Positions 24,782 to 34,017 of a stretch of 64,000 bases of DNA are shown piece after piece. The DNA comes from CAYQUL01 sp964568925 (lineage in GTDB: Bacteria > Patescibacteriota > Microgenomatia > UBA8517). The stretch covers positions 1 to 64,000 of the forward strand of contig CAZMSJ010000003.1 of assembly GCA_964568925.1 (NCBI GenBank), in the 5' to 3' direction. Within the stretch, counting starts at the first letter, position 1, and the number at the start of each line of letters is the position of its first letter. The notes beneath the pieces are model-generated. The model made no database searches, was not told where the DNA came from, and saw nothing but the letters and a program-made list of their open reading frames with translations. The position numbers and the translations under genes are program-made.

Positions 24782-24824
24782 GTTCTTATTCTATCAAATT
24801 TCGATGCGGTATACTTGAAAATCT

Positions 24825-25277
24825 ATGTGGTACAACCTAAACAAGCGAATAATCTTAACCTTTGGCCCACCTCTCATTAAACTTTTGGGTCTTTCTCTTC
24901 CAACAATTGGCTCTGCGGTAACCATTATTGAGAAGGACGGAAAAATATTAGCAGTTAACTTAGCCTACAAAAATGGTTACTCACTACCTGGTGGTGGTGT
25001 AAACAAAGGAGAGACACTTGAAGAGGCAGTAATTCGAGAAGTAAAAGAGGAAACAAACTTAACCCTTGAGAATCCAGTCTACTTTGGCAGTGAGGCAGCT
25101 GACATGAAAACGTATGGAGTTGTTTCAGCTCTCTTTATTGGAACAGTTACAGACTTAACCGCGTTATCTTCCTCAACTGAAGGGGAAGTGACCTGGGAAG
25201 ACCCACGGTTTGTATGGGAGCATGCAGCATATAAAGATGTAAAAAAGCACCTTGGAAATTACTTCGGCTTCAAATAA
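24825..25277 (+). CDS. Nudix hydrolase, 150 aa
   Basis: The Nudix box is intact: GGGVNKGETLEEAVIREVKEETNL follows the GX5EX7REUXEEXGU pattern with Thr in place of the last Gly (about residues 56-78). Such enzymes hydrolyse nucleoside diphosphates linked to another group; the substrate cannot be told. An N-terminal hydrophobic stretch (residues about 8-25) may be an amphipathic or membrane segment. TATACT (24810-24815) ends 9 nt before the ATG. It is divergent from the PBP gene and 26 nt upstream of tyrS. Confidence 0.9.
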   Translation: MWYNLNKRIILTFGPPLIKLLGLSLPTIGSAVTIIEKDGKILAVNLAYKNGYSLPGGGVNKGETLEEAVIREVKEETNLTLENPVYFGSEAADMKTYGVVSALFIGTVTDLTALSSSTEGEVTWEDPRFVWEHAAYKDVKKHLGNYFGFK

Positions 25278-25303
25278 CCTTCCGTTCGTACTACAATCAA
25301 GAC

Positions 25304-26458
25304 ATGCAAGATCTCTTTACTCGTTCAGTATCAAATGTTCTTCCAACGAAGGATGCATTAGTTAAGCTTTCAACTGAAAAAAAGTTGCGTGTGTACTTAG
25401 GAATTGACCCAACAGCAACAAGAATTCATTTAGGGCACGCTGTTGCACTTCGAAAAATTGCACAGTTTGCAAAGGAAGGGCATCACGTTACTTTTTTAAT
25501 CGGAGACTTTACCGCCCTTATTGGAGATACATCAGACAAGGAAAGTGAGCGACCAATCTTAACTCAAGAAGAAATTAAAGAAAACTTTAAAACATACAAA
25601 GAACAAGCTGAGAAGATTCTTGATTTTTCTAAAATAACAGTTCGACACAATAGTGAATGGCTTTCCAAGTTAACCTTTGCAGATATTGTGAAATTAACTC
25701 AACACTTTGCTGTTGGTGACTTTGTTGGACGAGAACTAATAAAAAAACGACTTGAAACCGGTAAAAAGGTTGGACTTCATGAAACGCTCTACCCAGTTAT
25801 GCAAGGATATGACAGTTATTTCCTTGAAACTGATGTGCAAGTTGGTGGAGCTGATCAAACATTTAACATGCTTGCAGGACGCACCCTAATTAAAGAGATT
25901 GATAAACGTGAGTCGTATGTCTTAACCGTTGGCTACCTTGAAGGAACTGATGGCAGAAAAATGAGTAAAACATGGGGAAACGCAATTTGGCTCACGGACA
26001 CTCCAGACGATATGTATGGCAAAGTAATGAGTTTGAAAGATGAATTGATGCCAAGTTACTTTGAACATGCAACAAATATGGATAGCCAAACCCTTCTTCA
26101 AATGAAAAAGAGAATTGAGGATGGGGAACACCCAATGGAGTTAAAACACATTTTGGCAAAACAAATTGTCACAGAACTCCACTCACGGGAACTTGCTGAG
26201 GAAGCACAGGAGAATTGGCAGAAAACATTTCAAGAGAAAAAACCTGAATTTACTGAAGTGATGAAAGTAACCAGTGGGGAAACCCTTGCAAATCTTGTTG
26301 GTCAACGAGTCGGAAGTGTTTCACAAGCAAAACGACTGCTTGCTGACAATGCGATACATGTAAATGGTGAAACAGTGACAGATGGAAAGCAAAACGTTGC
26401 AGAAGGTGATAAAATTCAAATCGGTAAGAAAATATTTATAACTGTTACCCTTGTATGA
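25304..26458 (+). CDS. tyrS: tyrosyl-tRNA synthetase, 384 aa
   Basis: This class I synthetase charges tRNA-Tyr. The HIGH-type signature reads HLGHA (about residue 45) and the KMSKS loop reads GRKMSKTWGN (about 220). The C-terminal S4 RNA-binding domain (about 325-384) is present. TACAAT (25292-25297) ends 6 nt before ATG 25304, predicting a leaderless mRNA. Its TGA stop overlaps the start of a tiny membrane peptide gene as ATGA. Confidence 0.96.
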   Translation: MQDLFTRSVSNVLPTKDALVKLSTEKKLRVYLGIDPTATRIHLGHAVALRKIAQFAKEGHHVTFLIGDFTALIGDTSDKESERPILTQEEIKENFKTYKEQAEKILDFSKITVRHNSEWLSKLTFADIVKLTQHFAVGDFVGRELIKKRLETGKKVGLHETLYPVMQGYDSYFLETDVQVGGADQTFNMLAGRTLIKEIDKRESYVLTVGYLEGTDGRKMSKTWGNAIWLTDTPDDMYGKVMSLKDELMPSYFEHATNMDSQTLLQMKKRIEDGEHPMELKHILAKQIVTELHSRELAEEAQENWQKTFQEKKPEFTEVMKVTSGETLANLVGQRVGSVSQAKRLLADNAIHVNGETVTDGKQNVAEGDKIQIGKKIFITVTLV

Positions 26459-26562
26459 AACAAAAGAAAAAACTTATTGTAAAAATTTTAGTAGTCCTTG
26501 CAGGAGTTGGACTCGTTTTAACTTCGTTCCTGCCATATTTGCCATACATTCTGTCTCGATAA
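26455..26562 (+). CDS. small membrane peptide, 35 aa
   Basis: An ORF starts with the ATG of an ATGA overlap with tyrS and ends in TAA at 26560-26562, 16 nt before recG. The product has a strongly basic N-terminus (MKQKKKLIVK) and a single hydrophobic helix ending PYLPYILSR, so it would sit in the membrane with its N-terminus inside. It is too short for family assignment. The translational coupling and membrane-protein pattern argue that it is real. Confidence 0.55.
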   Translation: MKQKKKLIVKILVVLAGVGLVLTSFLPYLPYILSR

Positions 26563-26578
26563 TAAACAGATACAACAC

Positions 26579-28579
26579 ATGACTCTGAACGATTCTGTTA
26601 CCGCAGTTACCCATGTTGGTCCTGAGTATGCAAAAAAATTAGTAAAACTTGGTATCTACTCCGTTCGTGATTTACTTACCCACATTCCGTCTCGCTACAC
26701 TGATTTGTCCCAAGAATCCTCAATCGCACACCTTACCGTCAATGAAACAGTAACGGTTAAAGGAACGATTGTTGTTATAAAGAATGTATTTACAAAAACA
26801 GGAAAGACATTTCAGGAGGCAACCTTGTCTGACGGTGACTACTCAGTAAAGATCGTTTGGTTTAATCAACCATTTTTAGTCAGAAGCTTCCCAACAAACA
26901 CTCTGGTGTCTCTCTCTGGCAAAGTGTCCCTCTGGAAAGGAAAGCCAGCTTTAATTGCACCATCATGGGAGAAAATTCAAGCAACAGGGGAGACAATTCA
27001 TACCGGGAGAATTGTTCCGGTTTATGCTGAAACTGCCGGTATTACTTCAAAATGGTTACGTGCAACGATTAAACGCGCAATGGATTCAGTGACAATCACG
27101 GACTATTCACTACAAACGGATTTACTTGATCTTAAAACGGCTTACCATGACATTCATTTTCCCGTTTCAATGGATGACGCAGTAAACGCCCGAAAACGAT
27201 TGGCTTTTGATGAGCTCTTAGGGCATCAAATCGTTTCAAAACTAGAAAAAATTAAATGGAGAAAGTTTCACAAGTCCCCGGTAATTCCATTAAACGAGAA
27301 CACTCTTGAGAAATTTGTTTCCAGTTTGCCATTCACACTAACAAACAGTCAACAAAGATCGATTGACGAAATACTTGCTGATTTGACGCAAAAAATACCA
27401 ATGAACAGACTTCTTGAAGGAGATGTTGGAAGTGGAAAGACCGTCGTTGCCGCCGCCAGTGCCTTTATGGTCTATGCAGCAGGTTTTCAAACAATTGTTA
27501 TGGCACCAACACAAATATTGGCAGAACAACATGCCAGTACCTTAAAAAGAATTCTTGAACCATTTAGTGTTCGAGTTGCATTAATCACCGGGGGAGTGAA
27601 AGAAGATATTGTAGGCAGAGCCGATGTTGTTGTTGGAACACACGCGCTTCTGCATCACCCGGAACTCTATAAAGAAGTGGGGCTTGTCGTTATTGATGAA
27701 CAACACCGGTTTGGTGTAAGGCAAAGAGCATTAATTACTGAGCTCTCTGAGAAAAGACGACTTACCCCTCACATTTTGACAATGACCGCGACCCCAATTC
27801 CAAGAACAATTGCATTAACCTTGTATGGAGAACTTTCCCTCTCAACTCTTGATGAATTACCGTCTGGTCGTATTCCTATTAAAACATGGGTGATAACTGA
27901 CCAAAAACGGGAGAGCGCTTATCAATGGATTGAAACAGAAATCGCCACACATAAGTCACAAGTCTTTGTGGTATGTCCATTAATTGATGAAAGTGAGGTT
28001 GCCACTATGAAAGAAGTAAAGGCAGCCAAAGCTGAGTATGAAAAGCTTAAGGAACTGTTTCCCAACCGAAAAGTGGTACTTCTTCATGGAAAAATGAAGA
28101 AACAGGAAAAAAGCCAAATCTTAAGTGACTACAAAGATGGTTTGTATGACATTTTAGTCACAACTCCAGTCGTTGAGGTTGGTATCGACATCCCGAACGC
28201 CAGTATTATGATGATTGAAGCTTCTGAGCGTTTTGGCTTGGCACAGCTTCATCAGCTCCGTGGACGTGTCGGTCGAGGGACACTCGCCTCATATTGTCTC
28301 TTAATGACAACTGCCTCAGGCGCCAGTAAAGAGCGTTTACAGGCTATGACCAAGACATTGTCTGGGCGAGAATTGGCAGAGTTTGACTTGTCACTGCGTG
28401 GACCAGGAGAGATCTTTGGTACCAGACAATCAGGTATAACTGAGCTCAAAATTGCCAGTTGGCAGGACACAGATCTCATCTCAAAAGCAAGCAGTACCGC
28501 ACAACTGGTGGTCGAAAATCAGGAAAAACACGAAGATATCATTACCTTCTTTGCCTCACAACAAATTACGGCTAACTAG
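26579..28579 (+). CDS. recG: ATP-dependent DNA helicase RecG, 666 aa
   Basis: RecG remodels stalled forks and branched DNA. The N-terminal wedge/OB domain (about 50-160) precedes the helicase core. Walker A is GDVGSGKT (about 282-289), the DExH box reads IDEQHRFG (about 375), motif III is TMTATPIPRT and motif VI is QLRGRVGRG. The length is close to that of other RecG proteins. The spacing from GATACA to the ATG is only about 4 nt, so it may rely on read-through from tyrS. Confidence 0.96.
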   Translation: MTLNDSVTAVTHVGPEYAKKLVKLGIYSVRDLLTHIPSRYTDLSQESSIAHLTVNETVTVKGTIVVIKNVFTKTGKTFQEATLSDGDYSVKIVWFNQPFLVRSFPTNTLVSLSGKVSLWKGKPALIAPSWEKIQATGETIHTGRIVPVYAETAGITSKWLRATIKRAMDSVTITDYSLQTDLLDLKTAYHDIHFPVSMDDAVNARKRLAFDELLGHQIVSKLEKIKWRKFHKSPVIPLNENTLEKFVSSLPFTLTNSQQRSIDEILADLTQKIPMNRLLEGDVGSGKTVVAAASAFMVYAAGFQTIVMAPTQILAEQHASTLKRILEPFSVRVALITGGVKEDIVGRADVVVGTHALLHHPELYKEVGLVVIDEQHRFGVRQRALITELSEKRRLTPHILTMTATPIPRTIALTLYGELSLSTLDELPSGRIPIKTWVITDQKRESAYQWIETEIATHKSQVFVVCPLIDESEVATMKEVKAAKAEYEKLKELFPNRKVVLLHGKMKKQEKSQILSDYKDGLYDILVTTPVVEVGIDIPNASIMMIEASERFGLAQLHQLRGRVGRGTLASYCLLMTTASGASKERLQAMTKTLSGRELAEFDLSLRGPGEIFGTRQSGITELKIASWQDTDLISKASSTAQLVVENQEKHEDIITFFASQQITAN

Positions 28580-28632
28580 GCTCACCTTGGTGGTAATTTA
28601 CAAACAAGCAATTTCGAGATACAATTGCCTCT

Positions 28633-28785
28633 ATGGCACCAGTACCAAAGAAGAAACACAGTCACCAAAGAAGCGCACAGCGACGAGGAGCAATCAGTAT
28701 GACTCTTCCAACTTTGTCTATCTGCAAAAACTGTGGCAAGAAAAAACTTCCACACACAGCTTGTGCTGCATGTGGAGCAAAGTAA
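28633..28785 (+). CDS. rpmF: ribosomal protein bL32, 50 aa
   Basis: A short frame starting at ATG 28633 encodes MAPVPKKKHSHQRSAQRRG followed by a zinc ribbon of the form CKNC-(x)9-CAAC (Cys31, 34, 44, 47), as in the zinc-binding form of bL32. TACAAT (28620-28625) ends 7 nt before the ATG, the usual leaderless spacing here. It sits just before nusB. A longer frame overlapping it (28452-28808) is a shadow. Confidence 0.93.
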   Translation: MAPVPKKKHSHQRSAQRRGAISMTLPTLSICKNCGKKKLPHTACAACGAK

Positions 28786-28811
28786 TTCTTCGTGTTTCGC
28801 TATACTAACTT

Positions 28812-29198
28812 ATGAAATCCCGTTCTGACCCACGGCATAGAAGGCGACAAATGATTGTCCAGCAATTATTTGCCAATGAATTTCACTCTCAAGAGCGAGA
28901 TCCTCAGGTTGATGCAATTTTTGATCAAAAAGTAAAAATTGATGGGATGATTGCAAAATCAGCACCCGCATGGCCAATTGAGAAGATTAACAAAATAGAT
29001 CTATCCATTTTGAGGCTAGCCACGTTTGAGATGATCGCCAATGAGATTCCATCAAAAGTGGTCATTGACGAAGCAGTGGAGCTCGCGAAAGAATATGGAG
29101 GAGAAAGCTCACCTTCATTTATTAATGGAGTACTTGGAAGCATTGTAAAATTACAAGAAACAGATCATGACGATTCAACAAATAAAAGCACAATTTAA
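28812..29198 (+). CDS. nusB: transcription antitermination factor NusB, 128 aa
   Basis: NusB is an all-helical protein that binds boxA RNA with NusE (S10) in rRNA antitermination. Family features are RHRRRQMIVQQLFANEF at the N-terminus, PIEKINKIDLSILRLATFEM and the C-terminal IPSKVVIDEAVELAKEYGGESSPSFINGVLG. TATACT (28801-28806) ends 5 nt before the ATG. It overlaps rnc by 32 nt. Confidence 0.95.
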   Translation: MKSRSDPRHRRRQMIVQQLFANEFHSQERDPQVDAIFDQKVKIDGMIAKSAPAWPIEKINKIDLSILRLATFEMIANEIPSKVVIDEAVELAKEYGGESSPSFINGVLGSIVKLQETDHDDSTNKSTI

Positions 29199-29841
29199 CG
29201 ACGAGAAGCTCTTCCTTCTTGCCCTCACACACCGCTCCTGGATAAACGAAAACCCTGGTATTCGTGAAAGTAATGAACGACTTGAGTTTTTGGGTGACGC
29301 CGTTCTAGAACTTGTGGTAAGTCACGCAATCTATCTCCAGTTTCCTGACCAAGAAGAAGGCTTTTTGACCTCAATTCGGGCAAACATCGTTAACACCATC
29401 AATTTGGCTAAAGTTGCTCGAGCCTTAAACTTAGGGGAAGACTTACTTTTGTCACGAGGAGAAGAGCAAGGTGGGGGAAGAGACAACCAGTCACTACTGG
29501 CTGATACTGTTGAGGCAATTATTGGGGCTGTCTACCTTGATCAGGGATTTGACGCAGCAAAGGCCTTTATTGAGTCAAATATCCTCTTTGACATCCAATC
29601 TCACCTCGAGAAGCCTTTAAAAGACGCAAAAAGTCGCCTCCAGGAGTTTGTACAGGCAAATGGCTCAAATGCACCAAAGTACCGAGTCGTAGATGAACAT
29701 GGCCCAGACCACGCAAAAGAGTTTATAATCGAGGTCTCAGTGGACGGCAATGCACTTGGTAAGGGAGAAGGAAAAAGCAAATCTGCAGCAGAACAAGACG
29801 CAGCAGAGCACGCTCTTGAAACTCTCACAAAAAAAGCGTAA
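29167..29841 (+). CDS. rnc: ribonuclease III, 224 aa
   Basis: This endonuclease cuts double-stranded RNA in rRNA and mRNA processing. The signature NERLEFLGDAVLELVVS (about 37-53) holds catalytic acidic residues, and the second acidic site is in LLADTVEAIIGAVYLD (about 115-130). A C-terminal dsRNA-binding domain (about 155-222) ends with KGEGKSKSAAEQDAAEHAL. It starts within nusB, so translation is coupled. Its TAA stop overlaps the -10 of rpsP. Confidence 0.96.
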   Translation: MTIQQIKAQFNDEKLFLLALTHRSWINENPGIRESNERLEFLGDAVLELVVSHAIYLQFPDQEEGFLTSIRANIVNTINLAKVARALNLGEDLLLSRGEEQGGGRDNQSLLADTVEAIIGAVYLDQGFDAAKAFIESNILFDIQSHLEKPLKDAKSRLQEFVQANGSNAPKYRVVDEHGPDHAKEFIIEVSVDGNALGKGEGKSKSAAEQDAAEHALETLTKKA

Positions 29842-29850
29842 AATACCCAA

Positions 29851-30069
29851 ATGGTTAAAATCAGACTCGCTAAACTCGGAAAAAGAAATGATCACTTCTA
29901 CCGAATTGTCGCGATTGAATCACAAAACAAGAATCAAGGTGAAGCCCTCGAAATATTAGGGTTCTATCATCCGCGCGAAAAAAAGCAACAAATTGATAAA
30001 AAAGCACTTGCAGCTTGGGTAGCTAAAGGAGCTATCGTTTCTGATGCAGTTAAAGTGTTACTCGCATAA
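29851..30069 (+). CDS. rpsP: ribosomal protein bS16, 72 aa
   Basis: MVKIRLAKLGKRNDHFYRIVAIES and ALEILGFYHPREK identify bS16, which stabilises the 30S body. TAAAAT (29839-29844) is built partly from the rnc stop codon and ends 6 nt before ATG 29851. khpA follows after 6 nt, the usual rpsP-khpA pairing. Confidence 0.95.
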   Translation: MVKIRLAKLGKRNDHFYRIVAIESQNKNQGEALEILGFYHPREKKQQIDKKALAAWVAKGAIVSDAVKVLLA

Positions 30070-30075
30070 CCACAT

Positions 30076-30306
30076 ATGAAAGATCTTTCTTTGTTCCTTA
30101 TCTCAAACATCACCGGAAGTAACGATATTTCTGTTGCTGAAACACAAGAAGAAGGACGAACAATTATTGATGTTACAGCTGAGAAGTCAGTTGTAGGATT
30201 AATTATTGGAAAAGAAGGAAAGACAATTAAAAATCTCCGACGAATTCTCGCAATTCGAGCAGCTAAAGAAGACACAATGGTGTCAGTTAACGTTCACGAA
30301 GCATAA
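30076..30306 (+). CDS. khpA: KH-domain RNA-binding protein KhpA, 76 aa
   Basis: This single KH domain has the GxxG loop in IIGKEGKTIKNLRRI (about residues 45-60). KhpA-type proteins bind RNA and affect cell division and cell-wall growth in other bacteria. It follows rpsP directly, as in many genomes. About 70 nt separate it from the convergent pilus operon; that gap has T-rich tracts but no clear hairpin. Confidence 0.9.
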   Translation: MKDLSLFLISNITGSNDISVAETQEEGRTIIDVTAEKSVVGLIIGKEGKTIKNLRRILAIRAAKEDTMVSVNVHEA

Positions 30307-30379
30307 CGCTTCACTCTTCACTTTTTCCCCATATACTTACTTTTTTTGAAGTTTTTTTGTGCTTAAAAGAAGACGACCA

Positions 30380-31063
30380 TTATTCAAATGGATTGGCACG
30401 TCCCGTACCACCACTTCCTGTTGCAACTGATTCTGTTGTAAACGGATATCGGTAAGAAGCAAGTTCAGAAGACAATTCTGTTTCCTGTGGTGACAAACTT
30501 ACAATTGCTTCACTTAAAGCTGGGAGTTTCGTTGGAACAGCTGCCCATGGTGAACGTACTGTAACAATTGCACTTGAGCCAGTACTTCCTGATGAGGACA
30601 CGAGACTTAGGGTATCAATAGACATGATAGGTGCAACCTTTCGTAACTCATAAATAAATTTCATGATTCCATCTGAACTTCCATCTACATCAAAGTTTAA
30701 AGTGCTTTGAGCAAGACTTGGTCCACTTGCAGGCTGGGCAACTAAATCTAGGTTTTTAATAACAAGGCCAAGCTCAGTTGCAACTGTTCTGATTTGAGAA
30801 AGAAGGGTCAATGAATTATTTTCCGTTGGCAGAGCCAGTTGTGCTCTACTTGTGTTGTCAGATGTAACATTGTTCACACTCTCCAATACAGTTTTTCTCT
30901 CAGTTAACACAGTAATTTCATCAGCCAGTTTTGTCTTTGACTCTGAGAGTGTTGTAAATTGATTGAAAAAATAGGCACCCATCACGATTCCACTCACGAT
31001 AAAACCGACAAATATAAATCCATACAAAAGGACTGGCTGATATGAGGTAAAAGAATTTTTCAT
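30380..31063 (-). CDS. pilO: type IV pilus assembly protein PilO-like, 227 aa
   Basis: This inner-membrane alignment-complex component has a short cytoplasmic tail, one helix (about residues 12-33), a coiled coil (about 34-70) and a ferredoxin-like extracytoplasmic domain. Sequence identity to known PilO is weak; the call rests on topology and position after pilN, to which it is coupled by an ATGA overlap (31060-31063). It is the last gene of the operon. The C-terminal tail is Gly/Ser-rich. Confidence 0.82.
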   Translation of the reverse strand: MKNSFTSYQPVLLYGFIFVGFIVSGIVMGAYFFNQFTTLSESKTKLADEITVLTERKTVLESVNNVTSDNTSRAQLALPTENNSLTLLSQIRTVATELGLVIKNLDLVAQPASGPSLAQSTLNFDVDGSSDGIMKFIYELRKVAPIMSIDTLSLVSSSGSTGSSAIVTVRSPWAAVPTKLPALSEAIVSLSPQETELSSELASYRYPFTTESVATGSGGTGRANPFE

Positions 31064-31590
31064 TTATTAAAATCAATATAAACTTGATATCCACCTACTG
31101 GGTTATATGCAACGTTACTTAAGGCTAATTGGGAAACGAGTTTCTCTGAAACTAAACGCTGAATAACTAAGGTTAACGGAGGAAGTGTTGCTGAACTTAA
31201 GCCAATTTTTGCTTCCCCTCCATCAATTCTTGCACCAATAATCGTAACTTCTTCAGGCAATACATCAATAACTTTCTTTTGATTCTCAAGCTGTGGGCGA
31301 GACACATCAGCATTTCTAAAATCAATAATTTTTGTTAATCGATCTTTTAGAAGTACAAGTCTCCGCTCTGAAGCTTCAAGCGTAAGAACTTCTGCCTTTA
31401 CCTTGTCTCGTGTGACAACCATTTCATCTACAGCCTTTTTGGTTAAAACGACATAGGCAAGCCCAGCCATTGAGGTAAGCAGAAGAATAGTACAAACAAT
31501 AATCGAAGCCACTTTCAATTTAGACAAAAGAGCATTTACTTCTTTTCCGCGAGAAAGTTCAACTGGCAGGAGGTTGATGTTTTGGGCCAT
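31060..31590 (-). CDS. pilN: type IV pilus assembly protein PilN, 176 aa
   Basis: The N-terminal MAQNINLLP motif is the PilN signature that docks into the PilM groove. A membrane helix (about 27-48) and a coiled coil (about 50-95) lead into the external domain. It lies 3 nt after pilM and overlaps pilO. Confidence 0.9.
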   Translation of the reverse strand: MAQNINLLPVELSRGKEVNALLSKLKVASIIVCTILLLTSMAGLAYVVLTKKAVDEMVVTRDKVKAEVLTLEASERRLVLLKDRLTKIIDFRNADVSRPQLENQKKVIDVLPEEVTIIGARIDGGEAKIGLSSATLPPLTLVIQRLVSEKLVSQLALSNVAYNPVGGYQVYIDFNK

Positions 31591-31593
31591 AGG

Positions 31594-32601
31594 TTAACGC
31601 ATAGCAAGACCGACAGCGACTGAGTAGAGCGGTGCATAATTTGATAATGTTGCAGCAGCCTGTGGATCAATGATTACGTTCTGGAAAGGATTGGCGACAA
31701 TTACCTCAAGCCCGAGTAGCTTAGCAAGTTCTCCAGAGACTCCAGGAAGCCCTGCACTTCCACCGGAGACAACGATTACGTTAGGAGATTCACCATGCAT
31801 ATCCATTTGGTAGAAATGAACTGACTTCTTCATTTCATCTACAACACCTTTCAAAATTGGACGCAAAGACATTGAAACTTTGTCTTCCAATTGATTCGGG
31901 GTAAAGCCATACGTCTTTTTGTACTCTTCAGCTTGCTGTGGAGTGATCCCTAAGCCTTGTGCAACGGCACGAGTGAAAGCCTCACCGGCAGTAGGAATTG
32001 ATCGACTGAAAAACAATTGACCTTCTTTCGTAATTGCGATATCTGTTGATAGTGCACCAAAATCCAAAAGCATAACTGTTTTCCCAATTCCACCAAGACT
32101 TCGAGCAAGAGAGAGAAGTTCCGTTTCAACACCGACAACTCGGAGACCTGCATTTGTGACTACACTCACATACTTTTCAACCATCGTCTTTATTGCTGCT
32201 ACAACTAAGACTAATACTTGAGGAGGATTTCCAATTTCTCGTCGCTCTAATATTTGGTACTGTAAGACTGCTTCTTTTAAAGGAATTGGAATATATTCTT
32301 CTGACTCCCACTTAACAGCAGATGCAATTTCTTCATCAGTCAAAAGGGGAAGCTTAATCACACGAGAGAAGACTGAGGTTTCTGAAAGGGAGATGTTCAC
32401 GTCTTTACTACTAATACGAGCTTCAGCACAGAGCTTTTTTATAGCTTCACTGGCATCAGCTAATCCTTTTTCATCATCAACACGAGTTAAATCAAAAGGA
32501 AATGGGGCAGCACCAGCTGCACGAAGAGAGAACTTGTCTCCTTCACGAGCAAGCTCAACTACTTTCACTGTTTTTGAACCGATATCAAGACCTACACTCA
32601 T
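31594..32601 (-). CDS. pilM: type IV pilus assembly ATPase-like protein PilM, 335 aa
   Basis: This cytoplasmic actin/FtsA-fold protein links PilN-PilO to the motor. MSVGLDIGSKTVKVVEL is the phosphate-1 motif, MLLDFGALSTDIAI (about 170) is phosphate-2 and VIVVSGGSAGLPGV (about 275) is the adenosine motif. The length is normal. It sits one base after the PilX-like gene, in operon order PilX-M-N-O. Confidence 0.94.
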   Translation of the reverse strand: MSVGLDIGSKTVKVVELAREGDKFSLRAAGAAPFPFDLTRVDDEKGLADASEAIKKLCAEARISSKDVNISLSETSVFSRVIKLPLLTDEEIASAVKWESEEYIPIPLKEAVLQYQILERREIGNPPQVLVLVVAAIKTMVEKYVSVVTNAGLRVVGVETELLSLARSLGGIGKTVMLLDFGALSTDIAITKEGQLFFSRSIPTAGEAFTRAVAQGLGITPQQAEEYKKTYGFTPNQLEDKVSMSLRPILKGVVDEMKKSVHFYQMDMHGESPNVIVVSGGSAGLPGVSGELAKLLGLEVIVANPFQNVIIDPQAAATLSNYAPLYSVAVGLAMR

Positions 32602-32602
32602 A

Positions 32603-33520
32603 TTATTTAGAAATTGCGCCTACTGAGAACAAAGCAGAACAAAACATTGATGGTACTTCAGGATAGAGATTAACGACTTCAACTTTGCGTGAAGCGTTTC
32701 CAGCAGTTCCGGTTGATTGAACAAGCTTACCCTGTGAAGGTAAATCACGATTGCCTTGAGTAATTACACCAAAATATTCATTCGTTGAGTTATACCAAAA
32801 ACGGACCTGCATAAATTTCATTCTACCAGATGTGTTGTATACGTTTGCCGCCATATTTGAGGACAACGCACTAAACGTAACGGTCGTTCTGTAGGCAAAA
32901 CTACGACCATTAACCGTACAAGCTCCAGTGTTTCCGGTTGGTGCGGTGAACTTGTTTGTTGTTCTTCGAGTTCCATTTGGATCAAATACGCGTCTCCCTA
33001 TTTCCATTACATTTGCGGGGGTTTCATACACAACTGATACTTCAATTGCAGGTTGAGGTGAAGCGCCTGAGCTTCCCCAACAAATATCAATTGAACTTCC
33101 TTTAAAACAATTGTTACCAGGACAAGTATCATCAAGTCTATTTTGGTCATCATGGTTCACAAACCAAATTGTTCCCGTTTCACCAGAAGGCAAACCAACT
33201 GGGTATACATACTCAGTACCAGTACTAATGTAGTTTGAGGTGTTTGTGTTGTATGCAGCGTTTCCTGATGACACATTTCCAGATGTTCCACCATTTGTTG
33301 GAGTTAAGAGAACCTTTTCAACCCCTGCTTCAGCAGCAGAGAATGCTCGAAGTGAATCTTCATCTTTTGTTGTAACAGAGACATCAGTAATTGTTCTTGA
33401 GGCCACAGACAAGACAATAGTAAGGACAGCTCCCATGGAAAGAAGAAGAAGAATTAATGCCTGGCCACGAACGCGATTTTTCATCACTTTCAGTGTATGG
33501 TTTGTCACACCATGGGTCAA
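32603..33520 (-). CDS. PilX-like minor pilin/assembly protein, 305 aa
   Basis: The N-terminus KNRVRGQALILLLLSMGAVL with AFSAAEAGVEK about 30 residues later matches the PilX/PulK-type N-terminal helix. The rest is a Thr/Asn/Ser-rich external domain with several Cys. The start was set at TTG 33520 because it forms a TTGA overlap with the preceding stop, like the ATGA junctions elsewhere in this operon. ATG 33484, giving MKNRVRG, is a good alternative and would shorten the leader by 12 residues. Confidence 0.78.
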   Translation of the reverse strand: MTHGVTNHTLKVMKNRVRGQALILLLLSMGAVLTIVLSVASRTITDVSVTTKDEDSLRAFSAAEAGVEKVLLTPTNGGTSGNVSSGNAAYNTNTSNYISTGTEYVYPVGLPSGETGTIWFVNHDDQNRLDDTCPGNNCFKGSSIDICWGSSGASPQPAIEVSVVYETPANVMEIGRRVFDPNGTRRTTNKFTAPTGNTGACTVNGRSFAYRTTVTFSALSSNMAANVYNTSGRMKFMQVRFWYNSTNEYFGVITQGNRDLPSQGKLVQSTGTAGNASRKVEVVNLYPEVPSMFCSALFSVGAISK

Positions 33521-34017
33521 TACGATCTCAAGAGAATAGACGATGAAATAGTCACAATTGACTGCGAGAGCGAGTCTGTAGACATACTTTTTCCTGCTAA
33601 ATTGACGGTTACCTGTGGCGGCTTACTGGCACCTGATGGATAGCTACAAACAAAAGAACAGGTAGTCAAGGTAATACTTGATGAGGTTAATCGAACAGTT
33701 GCTGAGTTAGATGCAAGGTATGTTCCAGATGCATCAGTTAAACACTGAAACGAAGCTTGTCTTCCTTTCTCGTTCAAATAGGTAAGGGTTTGAACAGAAG
33801 ATCCATTACAGGCAGAGACTATTGAACTTGCGTTTCTAACATGACGTTCAAGAACAGAGAGTGCATACTCCATATTCTCACGAACTTGCGTACCGGCATC
33901 ACTGACACGGGACCCTTGAAGGGAAGAAACTGTCGTTTGTGTTGCAACAATAGCCAAGAGCGTAAACATAACAATTGCAACTAAGACTTCGATAAGTGAA
34001 AAACCTTTTTCTTTCAT
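33517..34017 (-). CDS. type IV prepilin (PilW/PilV-like minor pilin), 166 aa
   Basis: MKEKGFSLIEVLVAIVMFTLLAIVATQ is a classical class III signal: cleavage between Gly and Phe, Glu at +5. Two Cys pairs occur in the globular part. ATG 34017 forms an ATGA overlap with the upstream gene and is preferred to an in-frame TTG at 34029. It would be processed by the PilD encoded in this operon. Confidence 0.87.
   Translation of the reverse strand: MKEKGFSLIEVLVAIVMFTLLAIVATQTTVSSLQGSRVSDAGTQVRENMEYALSVLERHVRNASSIVSACNGSSVQTLTYLNEKGRQASFQCLTDASGTYLASNSATVRLTSSSITLTTCSFVCSYPSGASKPPQVTVNLAGKSMSTDSLSQSIVTISSSILLRSY

Noticed and set aside
28452..28808. 118-codon plus-strand frame between recG and nusB
   Set aside because: It overlaps the recG end and the real rpmF frame; bL32 with its zinc ribbon is in another frame.
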